Source of the DNA: Pseudobacillus wudalianchiensis
GTDB lineage: Bacteria > Bacillota > Bacilli > Bacillales > Domibacillaceae
Direction of reading: 5' to 3'
Assembly: GCF_001685015.1 (NCBI RefSeq)
Contig: NZ_MAYT01000027.1
Coordinates: forward strand, 23,435 to 87,434
Length of the DNA stretch: 64,000 nt
Shown here: piece by piece, positions 51,954 through 61,203 of the stretch
Position numbering within the stretch: position 1 is the stretch's first letter
Layout of the letters: the number at the start of each line of letters is the position of its first letter
Made by a program: the position numbers and the translations under genes
The notes under the pieces: model-generated
Told to the model about the DNA's origin: nothing
Databases searched by the model: none
Seen by the model: only the letters and a program-made list of their open reading frames with translations

Positions 51954-53900
51954 TTACTTGGCGGAAGCTCGATATAAAAAGGCAGCTGCTTGGGCACGGG
52001 TCACTTGCTGATTAGGGCCAAATGTCCCATTTGAATTACCGAGGGCAATCCCGTTTGCCGCGAGAGCATCAATCGATTTAGCAGCCCAATGATCTTTTCT
52101 TATATCACTAAATGGCTTTGTCGGCTGTCCCTTTAAGTGAAAGGCTGTTGCCACTATACTTGCCATTTGGGCTCTAGTCAGAAGTTCATTCGGGCGGAAT
52201 GTACCATCTTTGTAGCCTGTCATAATTCCTTTTTCATGTAAAAAACAAATATAAGGAAGAAATTCATTTTGTGCAGTTACGTCTTGGAACACAGTTTGAT
52301 TAGTTTCTTTATTTTTAGTAAACTCCAATATCTGGGCGAGTATTTTAGCTGCTTGACCTCTAGTGATCGGTTGATTAGGACGGAATGTACCATCTGCATA
52401 ACCGCTGATGTACCCTTTGTTAACCATAAAGTTAATTTCTTTATATGCCCAAAAATCAGCCTTTACATCCGAGAAGGATAAAGAAGGCTGTCCATCTTTC
52501 ACCCAATTGGCGATATCATGAATGAACTCTTCAGGTACATTAGCCGGGATATTGTATTCCGAGAAATTTGGTTCTCCTTTGTAGTTGACGAGCAAATGAA
52601 TCAAATCAGGATATGTTTTATAAGAAACATTATCTCGCTTTGCTAGGGCATTCTGCCAGTTCGTTAATTCCGAAGGTGGCACTTGCAGGTCCTTCTGGCC
52701 TTGCATAATAAAAAGGGGAACGTTTTGGCGGGCCGCTAATTCTGTTGGGACATAATCTCGAAGTTCAAACCACCAATACGGATCGCCTAATTGGAACTCT
52801 TTTGGAAGATGATCTTTTGAATAAGCCGGGTTGTTAATTAAAGCAATTTGCTGTTCCCAAAAGGCAAGGTTTGCTTTGAGTGCTTCAAGTTCTTGAGGAG
52901 ATACTTGTTGTTTTTCCGCTCTTTTTAATGCTTCACGCTGCTGCCAAAGCATCAAATCCTGAAATTTGCGGCTTGGTCCTGCAACGATAATTCCTCCTTT
53001 GATTTGATGATGAAGATCAGCTTCTAAAATCCGCGGCAGAGCGTATCCTCCCTGGCTGTGACCAAGTACGTAAATTTGCTTGCTAATCTCTGGAAGACCA
53101 TGTAACAGCTGAACCGCCCGCACGGCATCGTCTACAGTTTCCTCTTGGATGCTCAGCTTCGGTCTCATACCTATTTTAATGTGGTGTTCTCTCGTCACTT
53201 TTTCATAGCGTAAGACAGCAATCTCTTTGTTGGCTAATCCTACTGCTAAATCACGAAAAGCTTTCGTTGAATTAAGTGATTCATCTTGATCATTCGTCCC
53301 TGAACCATGAACGAGGACGACCGCCGGGAACGGACCCTTGCCAGTTGGAACTGTCAGTGTGCCAGGGAGTGTAAATTCTCCTTTCCCAATCGTGACAGCA
53401 CGTTCCTTATAGTTTTCCGCTTTTTCATAAGCTGGCTTTTGATACTGACTTGGAGGCGTATAAAAAAAAGGAATATAAAAATCATCAATATTCCCTGCTT
53501 TGTCAAAATGAATAGTTACATCCATTGGAAATACGGAACCCTGGTAGGTCATAGCAACGCTCGTATGTACACTGTTGACGGTTGTTTTTATCGTTAGCTG
53601 TTTTCCTAACTTTCCAAAGGGAGCTATTTTGGCCTTCCAAATAGCAGGAAGCTGTTCTTGTGAAACATACTTTTTAAAATTGTCATTAAGTAAGGAGTAA
53701 GCTTCTTCCCACTTCTCTTCTATCACAGCAGACATAAATAAATGCGCTTTCTCTTCAACCGCTGCTTCAATATTTTTCTTTGCTATTTCCTGTGCCTGAA
53801 CTTGAATGTTAACGGGCACCGGCATAAAAACTCCGGCTGTGCCAATAGTTGCAGCTAGCAAAATTGGAGCCACACGTTTCCCCCTTCTTTTCTCCTTCAT
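51954..53900 (-). CDS. Surface alpha/beta hydrolase with three SLH domains
   Basis: A 648-residue exported protein. A signal peptide (VAPILLAATIGTAGVFMP) leads into a DUF3887-like region (about 45-140), an alpha/beta hydrolase (about 165-465) with oxyanion VLVHGSGTNDQD and nucleophile elbow GHSQGG, and a histidine near DLIHLL. Three S-layer homology domains end the protein (FSDVKADFWAYKEINFMVNK, FQDVTAQNEFLPYICFLHEK, FSDIRKDHWAAKSIDALAAN), which bind pyruvylated cell-wall polymer. So it is an esterase- or peptidase-like enzyme displayed on the cell wall; the substrate is unknown. GGAGG precedes ATG 53900. It is monocistronic. Confidence 0.88.
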   Translation of the reverse strand: MKEKRRGKRVAPILLAATIGTAGVFMPVPVNIQVQAQEIAKKNIEAAVEEKAHLFMSAVIEEKWEEAYSLLNDNFKKYVSQEQLPAIWKAKIAPFGKLGKQLTIKTTVNSVHTSVAMTYQGSVFPMDVTIHFDKAGNIDDFYIPFFYTPPSQYQKPAYEKAENYKERAVTIGKGEFTLPGTLTVPTGKGPFPAVVLVHGSGTNDQDESLNSTKAFRDLAVGLANKEIAVLRYEKVTREHHIKIGMRPKLSIQEETVDDAVRAVQLLHGLPEISKQIYVLGHSQGGYALPRILEADLHHQIKGGIIVAGPSRKFQDLMLWQQREALKRAEKQQVSPQELEALKANLAFWEQQIALINNPAYSKDHLPKEFQLGDPYWWFELRDYVPTELAARQNVPLFIMQGQKDLQVPPSELTNWQNALAKRDNVSYKTYPDLIHLLVNYKGEPNFSEYNIPANVPEEFIHDIANWVKDGQPSLSFSDVKADFWAYKEINFMVNKGYISGYADGTFRPNQPITRGQAAKILAQILEFTKNKETNQTVFQDVTAQNEFLPYICFLHEKGIMTGYKDGTFRPNELLTRAQMASIVATAFHLKGQPTKPFSDIRKDHWAAKSIDALAANGIALGNSNGTFGPNQQVTRAQAAAFLYRASAK

Positions 53901-54032
53901 CTTATTTCCTCCATTCTCCTAATACAGTAAATTAATTTCAATTTAATAGTAATATAGAATGATCTAGCTGACAATTAATTAACGTAACGGAAAAACAGAG
54001 TTTATGTCAAAATACTAGCTTAAATTAAAAGA

Positions 54033-54050
54033 AGTGCCTATAATGGCACT
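54033..54050. repeat. Short hairpin echoing the qox terminator stem
   Basis: AGTGCC-TATAAT-GGCACT, 60 nt from the qox terminator, which has the same AGTGCC/GGCACT core. It may be an older duplicate of the terminator. Confidence 0.45.
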
Positions 54051-54090
54051 CCTTTGCGGTTGTTGACAAACGCTTTCCTGTCTACAATTT

Positions 54091-54122
54091 AAAAAGAGTG
54101 CCTATGCAGGCACTCTTTTTTT
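54091..54122 (-). terminator. Terminator of the qox operon
   Basis: AAAAAGAGTGCCT (54091-54103) pairs perfectly with AGGCACTCTTTTT (54108-54120). On the minus strand it lies about 10 nt past the qoxD stop. Confidence 0.92.
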
Positions 54123-54131
54123 ACACTTTTG

Positions 54132-54413
54132 CTACATATCCCAAACCATAGTTAGCAATGTTCCAAATATAGTAACAAGAGCAATAATTAATCCGTAATA
54201 AATGTTTGTATAGATGGCTCCTTTATCCTTCGTTTCACCAGCATGCATAAATACAACGAGCTGAAGGCCTGCTTGTACGAATGCTGTGATAAGAAGAATC
54301 GTCATTCCGGTAGTAAATGACATGTCTAAGAAATAAACCAAGAGAGCCACTGCAGTCAATACCAATGAAAACACAAAGCCCATTACTTGTTTTGCCGGGA
54401 ATAATTCTCTCAT
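54132..54413 (-). CDS. qoxD: QoxD: aa3-type quinol oxidase subunit IV
   Basis: A 93-residue protein with three membrane helices. MGFVFSLVLTAVALLVYFLD and VQAGLQLVVFMHAGE match subunit IV of aa3/bo-type quinol oxidases. It stabilises the core complex. It starts 1 nt after qoxC stops and is last in qoxABCD. Confidence 0.92.
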   Translation of the reverse strand: MRELFPAKQVMGFVFSLVLTAVALLVYFLDMSFTTGMTILLITAFVQAGLQLVVFMHAGETKDKGAIYTNIYYGLIIALVTIFGTLLTMVWDM

Positions 54414-54414
54414 G

Positions 54415-55011
54415 TTACATCATTCCTTTCATGTAGATGAAGCTGAAGATGAAGATCCAGACTACATCTAGGAAGTGCCAGTAAAGAGAGAAGATGAAAG
54501 ATTTATTAGCTGTTTCTGGTGTCAACCCGCGCTTTCTAACTTGCAGGATGATAAATAATCCCCAGAAGAAACCGACTGTAACGTGCGCTCCATGTGTTCC
54601 CAATGTTGTTAATAGCATAGAGGTAAATGCACTAGTTTGTATAGCTGCCCCTTCATGTACATAAACGACAAAATCGTAAATTTCGACTCCTAAGAATCCT
54701 AGACCTAAAATTAACGTTACCGCGAAAAATGTTAACATCGCTTTTTTATTGCCAAGACGCATTGCGTGAATGCCAAGGCCGATAGTAAAACTACTTGCTA
54801 AAAGCAAGAATGTCTCAATCAATACTGGAGTGATTTCAAAAATCTCTGCTCCAGTAGGGCCGTTGCCTGTGCGATTTGCCAATGTAAAGTAACCCGCGAA
54901 AAGCGTGGCAAATAGCATGATTTCGGCACCTAGGAAAATCCAAAAGCCTAAAATTTTTAACCGATTTTCTTCTGTACTATATTCCAGAGGAAGCGAGTGA
55001 TCTATTTTCAT
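54415..55011 (-). CDS. qoxC: QoxC: aa3-type quinol oxidase subunit III
   Basis: A 198-residue protein with five membrane helices. Typical stretches are FLGAEIMLFATLFAGYFTL, TLGTHGAHVTVGFFWGLF and YWHFLDVVWIFIFSFIYM. Subunit III supports proton uptake in heme-copper oxidases. AGGTG lies before ATG 55011. It follows qoxB by 3 nt. Confidence 0.95.
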   Translation of the reverse strand: MKIDHSLPLEYSTEENRLKILGFWIFLGAEIMLFATLFAGYFTLANRTGNGPTGAEIFEITPVLIETFLLLASSFTIGLGIHAMRLGNKKAMLTFFAVTLILGLGFLGVEIYDFVVYVHEGAAIQTSAFTSMLLTTLGTHGAHVTVGFFWGLFIILQVRKRGLTPETANKSFIFSLYWHFLDVVWIFIFSFIYMKGMM

Positions 55012-55014
55012 TGA

Positions 55015-56958
55015 TTAAGCACCTCGCAATTTTTCTTCAGTTTCTTCAATTTCTTTAACTGAAATGTGATGTCCGTGATCTTTTTCAAATGAACGGTGAG
55101 TCATGCAAGCAAAAATACCGATTGTTGCAAGGATTAACGGAATCCATAGAGAGAATACAAATGAGAATCCCCATACAAAGAAGATCGAGCTCATGATAAA
55201 TGGCACTCCGCTATTATTTGGCATATGAATTTCTTTGTATTCGCCTTTGAATAACTCATGTCCGTTTTTCTTAGCATCCCATAATGGTTCCTCTGAACTC
55301 ACTTGCGGCTCAACCGCAAAGTTATAGGATGGAACTGGAGTATGAGTTGCCCATTCAAGTGTACGTGCATCCCAAGGATCGGCGCTGATGTCTCTTGAAG
55401 CGTAACGTGTACTGTAGTAAACGTTATAAACGAGTAACACAAAGCCTGCTGCAAGTCCTAGTGCTCCAACGAAGGAGATCATATTTAACGGCCCAAAGCC
55501 AGTTGCTTCTGAATAAGTGTACATACGGCGCGCTTGTCCATCTAAGCCAGTAAAGAACATTGGCATAAACGCAACAAGAGTACTAATAGCAATAATCCAT
55601 GCTGTCAATTTTCCGATTCGCTCGTTCAGCATGAAACCGAACATTTTTGGCCAATAGAAAGTGAGACCTGCAAGCATCGCAAAGACAACACCTGGAATGA
55701 TAACCATATGGAAGTGAGCCACTAAGAACATTGTATTATGGTACTGGTAGTCCGCGGCTGACATTCCAAGCATTACCCCTGTCACCCCGCCGATTGTGAA
55801 AAGCGGAATGAAAAGCATTGAGTAAAGCATCGGCGTCGTAATAACGATTTTCCCTTTCCAAAGTGTAAGCAGCCAGTTAAAGATTTTCACACCAGTTGGA
55901 ACGGCAATCGCCATCGTTGTAATCGAGAAAATACTGTTGGCTAGTGCTCCCTGACCCATTGTAAAGAAATGGTGAACCCAAACTAAGAATGAGAGAAGGG
56001 AGATAATAACCATTGACCAAACCATTGATTTGTAGCCGTATAGATTACGGCGGGCAAAGGTTGAGATAACCTGACTGTAAATACCGAAAGCTGGCAGAAT
56101 CAAGATGTATACTTCAGGATGTCCCCATACCCAGAAGAAGTTCGCCCAAAGCATGTCCATACCGCCGTTTTCAGTTGTAAAGAATTGTGTTCCAAATAGA
56201 CGGTCCATTGTTCCCATTGCAAGCAACACGGTTAACACAGGGAAAGCAAAGACAATAATCGCATTCGTAATAAGAGAAGACCATGTGAACATTGGCATTT
56301 TCATTAATGTCATGCCAGGTGCTCTCATTTTAAGAATAGTCGTCATAAAGTTAATCCCTGTCATCAATGTCCCGATACCAGCAATCTGGATCGCGATCAT
56401 ATAATAGTTCGTTCCGACAGACTCACTAAATTCATTGCCTGCCAGCGGGAAATAAGAAGTCCAGCCTGCATCAGGAGAACCCCCGACAACGAAAGAGATG
56501 TTAAATAACATCGCACCCATAAAGAATAACCAGAAGCTTATGGCGTTCAAGCGTGGAAACGCTACGTCACGAGCACCAATTTGTAATGGTACGACAAAGT
56601 TCATAAAACCGATAATGAATGGCATCGCCATAAAGAGGATCATCACGACCCCGTGTGTTGTGAATATTTCGTTATAGTGCTGGGCATCCAGCAGCTTACT
56701 TTCAGGAGCAGCAAGCTGAGCGCGCATCATGATTGCATCAACGCCGCCGCGGAATAACATTAACAAAGCAGAAAGCAGATACATAATACCGATCCGTTTA
56801 TGGTCTACCGTTGTTAACCATTCACGCCATAAATATCCCCATTTTTTGAAATACGTTAAGCCGGCAACGATCGCAACGCTTGTAAGAACAATGGCAACCA
56901 TTGAGGCATAAATCGCAGGACTTGCATGCGGTATGGCAAATCGATCAAAGAAATCCAT
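55015..56958 (-). CDS. qoxB: QoxB: aa3-type quinol oxidase subunit I
   Basis: A 647-residue heme-copper oxidase subunit with about 15 helices. It carries both hemes and Cu[16 protein letters not shown] holds the His-Tyr cross-link site, VHHFFTMG the two other CuB histidines, and [11 protein letters not shown] the heme ligands. It reduces O2 to water and pumps protons. AAAGGAG precedes ATG 56958. Its length and N-terminal extension fit QoxB of quinol oxidases. Confidence 0.96.
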   Translation of the reverse strand: MDFFDRFAIPHASPAIYASMVAIVLTSVAIVAGLTYFKKWGYLWREWLTTVDHKRIGIMYLLSALLMLFRGGVDAIMMRAQLAAPESKLLDAQHYNEIFTTHGVVMILFMAMPFIIGFMNFVVPLQIGARDVAFPRLNAISFWLFFMGAMLFNISFVVGGSPDAGWTSYFPLAGNEFSESVGTNYYMIAIQIAGIGTLMTGINFMTTILKMRAPGMTLMKMPMFTWSSLITNAIIVFAFPVLTVLLAMGTMDRLFGTQFFTTENGGMDMLWANFFWVWGHPEVYILILPAFGIYSQVISTFARRNLYGYKSMVWSMVIISLLSFLVWVHHFFTMGQGALANSIFSITTMAIAVPTGVKIFNWLLTLWKGKIVITTPMLYSMLFIPLFTIGGVTGVMLGMSAADYQYHNTMFLVAHFHMVIIPGVVFAMLAGLTFYWPKMFGFMLNERIGKLTAWIIAISTLVAFMPMFFTGLDGQARRMYTYSEATGFGPLNMISFVGALGLAAGFVLLVYNVYYSTRYASRDISADPWDARTLEWATHTPVPSYNFAVEPQVSSEEPLWDAKKNGHELFKGEYKEIHMPNNSGVPFIMSSIFFVWGFSFVFSLWIPLILATIGIFACMTHRSFEKDHGHHISVKEIEETEEKLRGA

Positions 56959-57032
56959 ACTTTTGTGACTCCTTTCAGGAATAAATTGCTTATCGTATAA
57001 GGCTTGTTTAATTGATTGAATGATTACTAATC

Positions 57033-57959
57033 TTAATGTTGCATGCTTTCATGTTCAGAATGCATATCATCCATGCTGTCATGCTCTGAATGTTCATTGG
57101 ACTTCCCAGACTCATCAGATGATCCATGGTGATGACCTTCTGGAGCTGGTGAAAAATCTAAGTGAGTTCCAGTGTAAGTAGACTTCCCAAGGTGTCCTGG
57201 CTCTAGTAAATCATTAAATTTCTCTTCAGTAAGAGGCTTAGCCGTTTTCTTAACTTCTTTTACCCAATCGTCAAATTCATCTTGAGGCATTGCTGTAACA
57301 TCAAATGTATTTTCAGCAAACCCTTTGCCGCTGAAGTTTGCATTTCGGCCCATATATTCCCCTGGTTCGTCAGCCGCTAAGTGCAGCGTGGTCACCATAT
57401 CACTCATGGCATACTTTTGTCCTCCAAGCTGCGGAATCCAGAAGCTAGTGATTGGTCCGTAAGAATAAAGTTTAAATTCAAGCGGCCGGTCTGTAGGTAT
57501 ATACAGATAGTTAACTGTCTCGATCCCTTCCTCCGGATAACTGAAGTGCCACTTCCAGTTAGAGGATGAAGCATAAACCACTAACGGTTCTTTGTCTCCG
57601 TATCCTTCAGGACGCGCCTCCACTTTATAGTTACTTTGAACAGATACAAAGGAAAGGTAAGCAACAATTAAAATTGGAATCCCCACACAAATCGCTTCAA
57701 CAATCGCATTTCCTTCGATATGTGGTGGTTCATAATCCTTCGGTTGTTTGGAAGCACGATATTTGGTTAGCATAAACGCTAATAGCGCGAAAACAGCAAT
57801 GACAATAAAGGACATAATTCCAATGGATAACATAATGTCTTTGGCTTGTGTCGCAGCTTGAGGTCCTTTAGGGTCGAGGACCAATAATCGATTATCGCAA
57901 CCGGCAAGCACAGTAGCAATAACAAAAAGTACAGATAAAACAGGCCATTTGAATTTCAT
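57033..57959 (-). CDS. qoxA: QoxA: aa3-type quinol oxidase subunit II
   Basis: A 308-residue lipoprotein with lipobox VLAGC and two further membrane helices. [20 protein letters not shown] marks the quinol oxidase form of subunit II; the cysteine and histidine ligands of CuA are absent, so quinol and not cytochrome c is the donor. The C-terminal 40 residues are an unusual His/Asp/Glu/Ser/Met-rich tail (GHHHGSSDE ... HSEHESMQH) that may bind metal outside the cell. AAAGGGG precedes ATG 57959. It leads qoxABCD. Confidence 0.94.
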   Translation of the reverse strand: MKFKWPVLSVLFVIATVLAGCDNRLLVLDPKGPQAATQAKDIMLSIGIMSFIVIAVFALLAFMLTKYRASKQPKDYEPPHIEGNAIVEAICVGIPILIVAYLSFVSVQSNYKVEARPEGYGDKEPLVVYASSSNWKWHFSYPEEGIETVNYLYIPTDRPLEFKLYSYGPITSFWIPQLGGQKYAMSDMVTTLHLAADEPGEYMGRNANFSGKGFAENTFDVTAMPQDEFDDWVKEVKKTAKPLTEEKFNDLLEPGHLGKSTYTGTHLDFSPAPEGHHHGSSDESGKSNEHSEHDSMDDMHSEHESMQH

Positions 57960-58150
57960 AACGTAACCCCTTTCTCCAAGTTTCAAAGAACCGTAGAACT
58001 ACAAATTGTGAACATATTGTTAACTATTTCACAAAAGTTATTAGTGAGTTCAACATACGTTTCTCTATTTCTTATATCAATTTTTATCTTAGTACCATTG
58101 ATACAAAAATACAATTAATATTGCGCAATGTCACAAACTGTTCATTGTTA
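57960..58150 (-). other. qoxA upstream region
   Basis: AT-rich DNA before qoxA that must hold its promoter. No strong operator is obvious. GTGAACATATTGTTAACTAT-like dyads near 58005-58027 recall sites of redox regulators, but I cannot assign one. Confidence 0.3.
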
Positions 58151-58511
58151 TCATGGAACAAAAGGGAATTTAAGGTTATTTTGTAATAGGTTGTGAAAAA
58201 GAGTAGAATATTGGTAGCAAAGTAAAGGATAAGAGGATAAAAATATTTTGAAATAACAACCAACAAAAGTGAATGCCTTACTATTAAAGAGAATACATAG
58301 AGAATCCTTTTTATATTGTATTTCATTAAAGTTTTTTGGCAAAGAAGAGGAGACTAAAAGATACCCAATCAGTAAAGCAGTCACAAATTTTTCAAACTTT
58401 TCTATCGTGCTCTCTGGATGCTCGTTTTCAAAGCTAGCAAGACTATCTACTTTCCCCTTGCAAGTGTGAAATGTAGCTTGACAGGTTGGAGCAAGGACCA
58501 CTTCCTTGCTC
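58151..58511 (-). repeat. Possible dispersed repeat or relic frame upstream of qox
   Basis: The minus strand is open for 116 codons from ATG 58501, beginning LAPTCQATFHTCKGKVDSLA then NEHPESTIEKFEKFVTAL. This wording is familiar to me as a short hypothetical protein recurring in Bacillaceae genomes, often without a ribosome site, which suggests a repeated non-coding element. A GAGCAAGG-N7-CCTTGCTC hairpin (58489-58511) caps it. No ribosome site precedes the ATG. Confidence 0.35.
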
Positions 58512-58586
58512 TTTAAACTTTCCGTTTTCTAATATCAATGGTAAGTGTTAACGAAATCATTGCTGCGATTTTGACAAATTCTTCAA

Positions 58587-58622
58587 TAAAAAACGGCACG
58601 CCAGTTGGCGTACCGCTTTTTT
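58587..58622. terminator. Free-standing terminator-like hairpin
   Basis: AAAAACGG-C-ACGCC pairs with GGCGT-A-CCG-C-TTTTT, then T-rich. No coding gene directly precedes it on either strand. The remainder 58623-58929 is AT-rich and holds the promoter region of the small spore-protein genes. Confidence 0.7.
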
Positions 58623-58929
58623 GCGCAAGAGAGACGAATGGTTTGTACAGCCTGTACTTAATCTTCGACAAACACCTCATTTGTATGATGTGATTATTGA
58701 AAATCCCGTTTCTGGGTTAGTACGATCTGTTCCCAAAGCCATCACCCCATTGGAGTTTTCGTTCCTTGCCTTATTATAATAGCCGTTATTTGCAGAAATA
58801 TACCTTAAAATATTTATATTTGTTCAATCGGTTTCCTATCCATTTATTCACTTTATAGAAACGTTCTATTGAGACAAACTAAAAACAGCACAGCGAGCCC
58901 TGTGCAATACGCACTTCGGAGGGATGATC

Positions 58930-59097
58930 ATGGGAAAAAGTAACAAGTCGAAACGTTTTGTTCAACAAGGCAAAGATTCTGTTGCGCAGCACGCTGAGCG
59001 TTTCCCGTACCGGATGACTTACTCTGAAGCAGAAGAAAAGCGCTTCTCGACCGAGAACACAGCAGATAATCCTGATGTGACACTTGGAGGCGTATGA
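58930..59097 (+). CDS. Small charged protein in the sspP operon
   Basis: A 55-residue basic/acidic protein ([16 protein letters not shown], then [20 protein letters not shown]). It occupies the position of sspO in the B. subtilis sspOP operon but does not look like SspO. It is probably a spore-related small protein; I do not recognise the family. GGAGGG is 6 nt before ATG 58930. Its TGA shares a base with the ATG of sspP. Confidence 0.75.
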   Translation: MGKSNKSKRFVQQGKDSVAQHAERFPYRMTYSEAEEKRFSTENTADNPDVTLGGV

Positions 59098-59222
59098 TGG
59101 GAAGAAATCCTTCAAAAACAAAAATGCAGCAATCCGGACAGCCCAAGCCGCTTAGTGGGTCTCACAAGGTAAAAAACAAGAATCACTCTAGGCAAAATCA
59201 AAATAGCGGACATGACATGTAA
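59097..59222 (+). CDS. sspP: SspP: small acid-soluble spore protein P
   Basis: A 41-residue protein. [20 protein letters not shown] followed by GHDM closely matches the conserved end of SspP (CotL), a minor small acid-soluble spore protein of the core. ATG 59097 is preferred to ATG 59094: GGAGG lies 6 nt away. Translation is coupled to the upstream gene (TGATG). Sporulation-specific expression in the forespore is expected. Confidence 0.88.
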   Translation: MGRNPSKTKMQQSGQPKPLSGSHKVKNKNHSRQNQNSGHDM

Positions 59223-59250
59223 TCGTTCGTTGTTTTGATTTTAAGCAATG

Positions 59251-59303
59251 AAAATGCCTCCATGCCGCTATTATCTTGATAGCACAGTATGGAGGCATTT
59301 TTT
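59251..59303. terminator. Bidirectional terminator between sspP and desR
   Basis: AAAATGCCTCCAT (59251-59263) pairs perfectly with 59289-59301, with an inner GCTAT/ATAGC hairpin, then T6. Confidence 0.9.
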
Positions 59304-59310
59304 CTTCTAT

Positions 59311-59910
59311 TTATTTGAACCAGCCTTTTTCTCTAGACTGAGAAATGGCTTCAATTCGATTTTTCACATGAAGCTTATCAAAGATTGTGGAAATGTAATT
59401 TCTGACTGTCCCGTTTTTGATTTGAAGCTCATCCGCAATTTCTTTTGTGTTTTTCCCTTCAGCTACGAGTGCGAGCACTTCTTTTTCCCGCTCTGTTAAA
59501 GGATTTTCCTCCCCATAAAAATCATCCATTAATTCAGGTGCGTAAATCCTCCTTCCAGCCATAATGCTGCGAATAGAATCAGCCAATTCTTCACTGGGGC
59601 TGTCTTTTAGCAAATAGCCACTTACTTTCGCTTTTAAGGCCCGCTGAAAATAACCGGTACGGGCAAAGGTTGTCAATATGATGACTTTGCAGCCGAGCCC
59701 TTTTAATTCTTCAGCTGCCTCCAATCCGCTTTTTCCCGGCATTTCAATGTCCATAACGCATATATCGGGCTTCAATTGTTGAACGAGAGCAATCGCTTCT
59801 TCGCCATTTGATGCCTTGCCCACTACTTCAATATCCTCCTCAAGGCTAAGAAGAGAGCCCAATGCCCCAAGAAGCATCCTCTGGTCCTCTGCAATGACAA
59901 TTCGAATCAT
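59311..59910 (-). CDS. desR: DesR-type response regulator
   Basis: A 199-residue NarL-family regulator, the same length as B. subtilis DesR. The receiver holds the phospho-acceptor D54 (VMDIEMPGKSG), and the C-terminal LuxR-type helix-turn-helix reads LTEREKEVLALVAEGKNTKE. Phosphorylated DesR activates the desaturase gene on membrane cooling. ATG 59910 is chosen over 59916 since AAGGAG leaves 8 nt. It overlaps neither but follows desK by 2 nt, so it is co-transcribed. Confidence 0.9.
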   Translation of the reverse strand: MIRIVIAEDQRMLLGALGSLLSLEEDIEVVGKASNGEEAIALVQQLKPDICVMDIEMPGKSGLEAAEELKGLGCKVIILTTFARTGYFQRALKAKVSGYLLKDSPSEELADSIRSIMAGRRIYAPELMDDFYGEENPLTEREKEVLALVAEGKNTKEIADELQIKNGTVRNYISTIFDKLHVKNRIEAISQSREKGWFK

Positions 59911-59912
59911 GT

Positions 59913-61043
59913 TCATCTCTCCTTCTCCCTTTGCTTTACATCATTTGGTACGGTAATCATGAGTGTGGTGCCATGATCTGAATGAATATCTAAATAGCCA
60001 TTAACAAATTCCAGTCGCTCTTTCATCCCTAAAAGACCATTTCCCGTTTCAAATGCCTGATCAACTGCAAGCCCCTCTCCGTTGTCTTTTACAGTGATGC
60101 GGATATCTTTTTCGGTTTGCTCCATTTTCACTTCACATTTGGTTGCATGACTATGTTTCACTACATTTGTGACGGCTTCCTTTAAACTCATACTTAAGAT
60201 ATTCTCCAAAAATAAGGAAACATTTGCCAACTTCGGGTCTTCCTCACCGACAAACTCAATTTGCGCCGCCTGCAGGATTTGCTTTACAAGGACAATTTCA
60301 TCCTTCAAGCGAATGCCGCGCATAGAAGAAACCATCTTTCTCACTTCGTTTAAGGCCGTTCGGGCTGTTTGCTGTACATCCTTCAATTCATTTCTCGCCT
60401 GCTCCGGATCTTTCGTAATCAGCCTTCCTGCTAAATCACTCTTCAACCCGATTAAAGATAGTCGCTGTCCTAATGTGTCATGAAGGTCGCGCGCAATTCT
60501 TTGGCGCTCTTCCATTTTGACAAGCTCAGAAATACGGTCATTTGCATCTTTTAACTGCTCCTCTAACTGTTCTTGTTTTTTTCGATTATAAATATTAAAT
60601 GGCAGCAAGATGACGCTGATCCAAACGATGATAATAAAGGGCAGCTGCTTAATAAACAGCTGACTTTGAAGAACAAGATGGTAGTTAAAAGAAACAATCG
60701 TACCAATTAAGTGAATGATGTAAAGGGTAATAAATGCAATGCGATTTTTAATGTTGCCGTTGTAATAAGCGATATAAAAAGCAAAATAAACAAACTGGAA
60801 CAAGATCGTCATCGTAATGGATATACCGATCAGAATACAAGTCCATAAGTAGACTGGCCACTTTTTAGACAAAAAGGCCAAGCGGTAAGAAATGAAAAAC
60901 AAAATGGTAAGCGTAATGCCGATGACGATCCCAATCGTAGAAGAATACTGGAAAATAAAATAAAAAGGCAATAAACTAAGTACGCTCCATATATAAGGAG
61001 AAATGCCGGAACCTTTTTGAAAGGTCTTGTACCTTCTTTGCAT
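59913..61043 (-). CDS. desK: DesK-type thermosensor histidine kinase
   Basis: A 376-residue sensor kinase. Five membrane helices (about 15-155) sense membrane order; then come a coiled linker, the H-box ERQRIARDLHDTLGQRLSLI with the phospho-histidine, and an ATPase domain (KDNGEGL, GNGLLGMKERLEFVNG). DesK switches from phosphatase to kinase when the membrane becomes rigid. ATG 61043 follows GGGG by 8 nt. The desK-desR pair adjoins des, as in B. subtilis. Confidence 0.9.
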   Translation of the reverse strand: MQRRYKTFQKGSGISPYIWSVLSLLPFYFIFQYSSTIGIVIGITLTILFFISYRLAFLSKKWPVYLWTCILIGISITMTILFQFVYFAFYIAYYNGNIKNRIAFITLYIIHLIGTIVSFNYHLVLQSQLFIKQLPFIIIVWISVILLPFNIYNRKKQEQLEEQLKDANDRISELVKMEERQRIARDLHDTLGQRLSLIGLKSDLAGRLITKDPEQARNELKDVQQTARTALNEVRKMVSSMRGIRLKDEIVLVKQILQAAQIEFVGEEDPKLANVSLFLENILSMSLKEAVTNVVKHSHATKCEVKMEQTEKDIRITVKDNGEGLAVDQAFETGNGLLGMKERLEFVNGYLDIHSDHGTTLMITVPNDVKQREKER

Positions 61044-61131
61044 AATCAAAACCCCATTTTTATGGTAAAAGTAAATCTGTCTTTTTTAGTATAAAGGAAT
61101 TCAAATAGCTAGTGAATCCTTCCCCTGTTGA

Positions 61132-61188
61132 AAAACCATGCTTTCACCCAATCTGATTTTTTCAGACAATGAGTAAAAACATGGTTTT
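61132..61188 (-). terminator. Terminator after des
   Basis: AAAACCATG (61132-61140) and CATGGTTTT (61180-61188) enclose an inner TCTGA/TCAGA hairpin. On the minus strand T5 follows, about 15 nt past the des stop. Confidence 0.65.
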
Positions 61189-61203
61189 CTTCCTCTTCTT
61201 TAG

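Noticed and set aside
54033..54122. Two similar hairpins as the start of a CRISPR or REP array
   Set aside because: Only two units of different length, with no regular spacers; a duplicated terminator explains them.
57033..57959. Reading this operon as a caa3 cytochrome c oxidase
   Set aside because: Subunit II lacks the CuA cysteines and a cytochrome c domain, and [12 protein letters not shown] fits the quinol oxidase form.
58269..58469. Plus-strand 66-codon frame upstream of qoxA
   Set aside because: No ribosome site, and it is antisense to the suspected repeat; neither strand gives a convincing gene.
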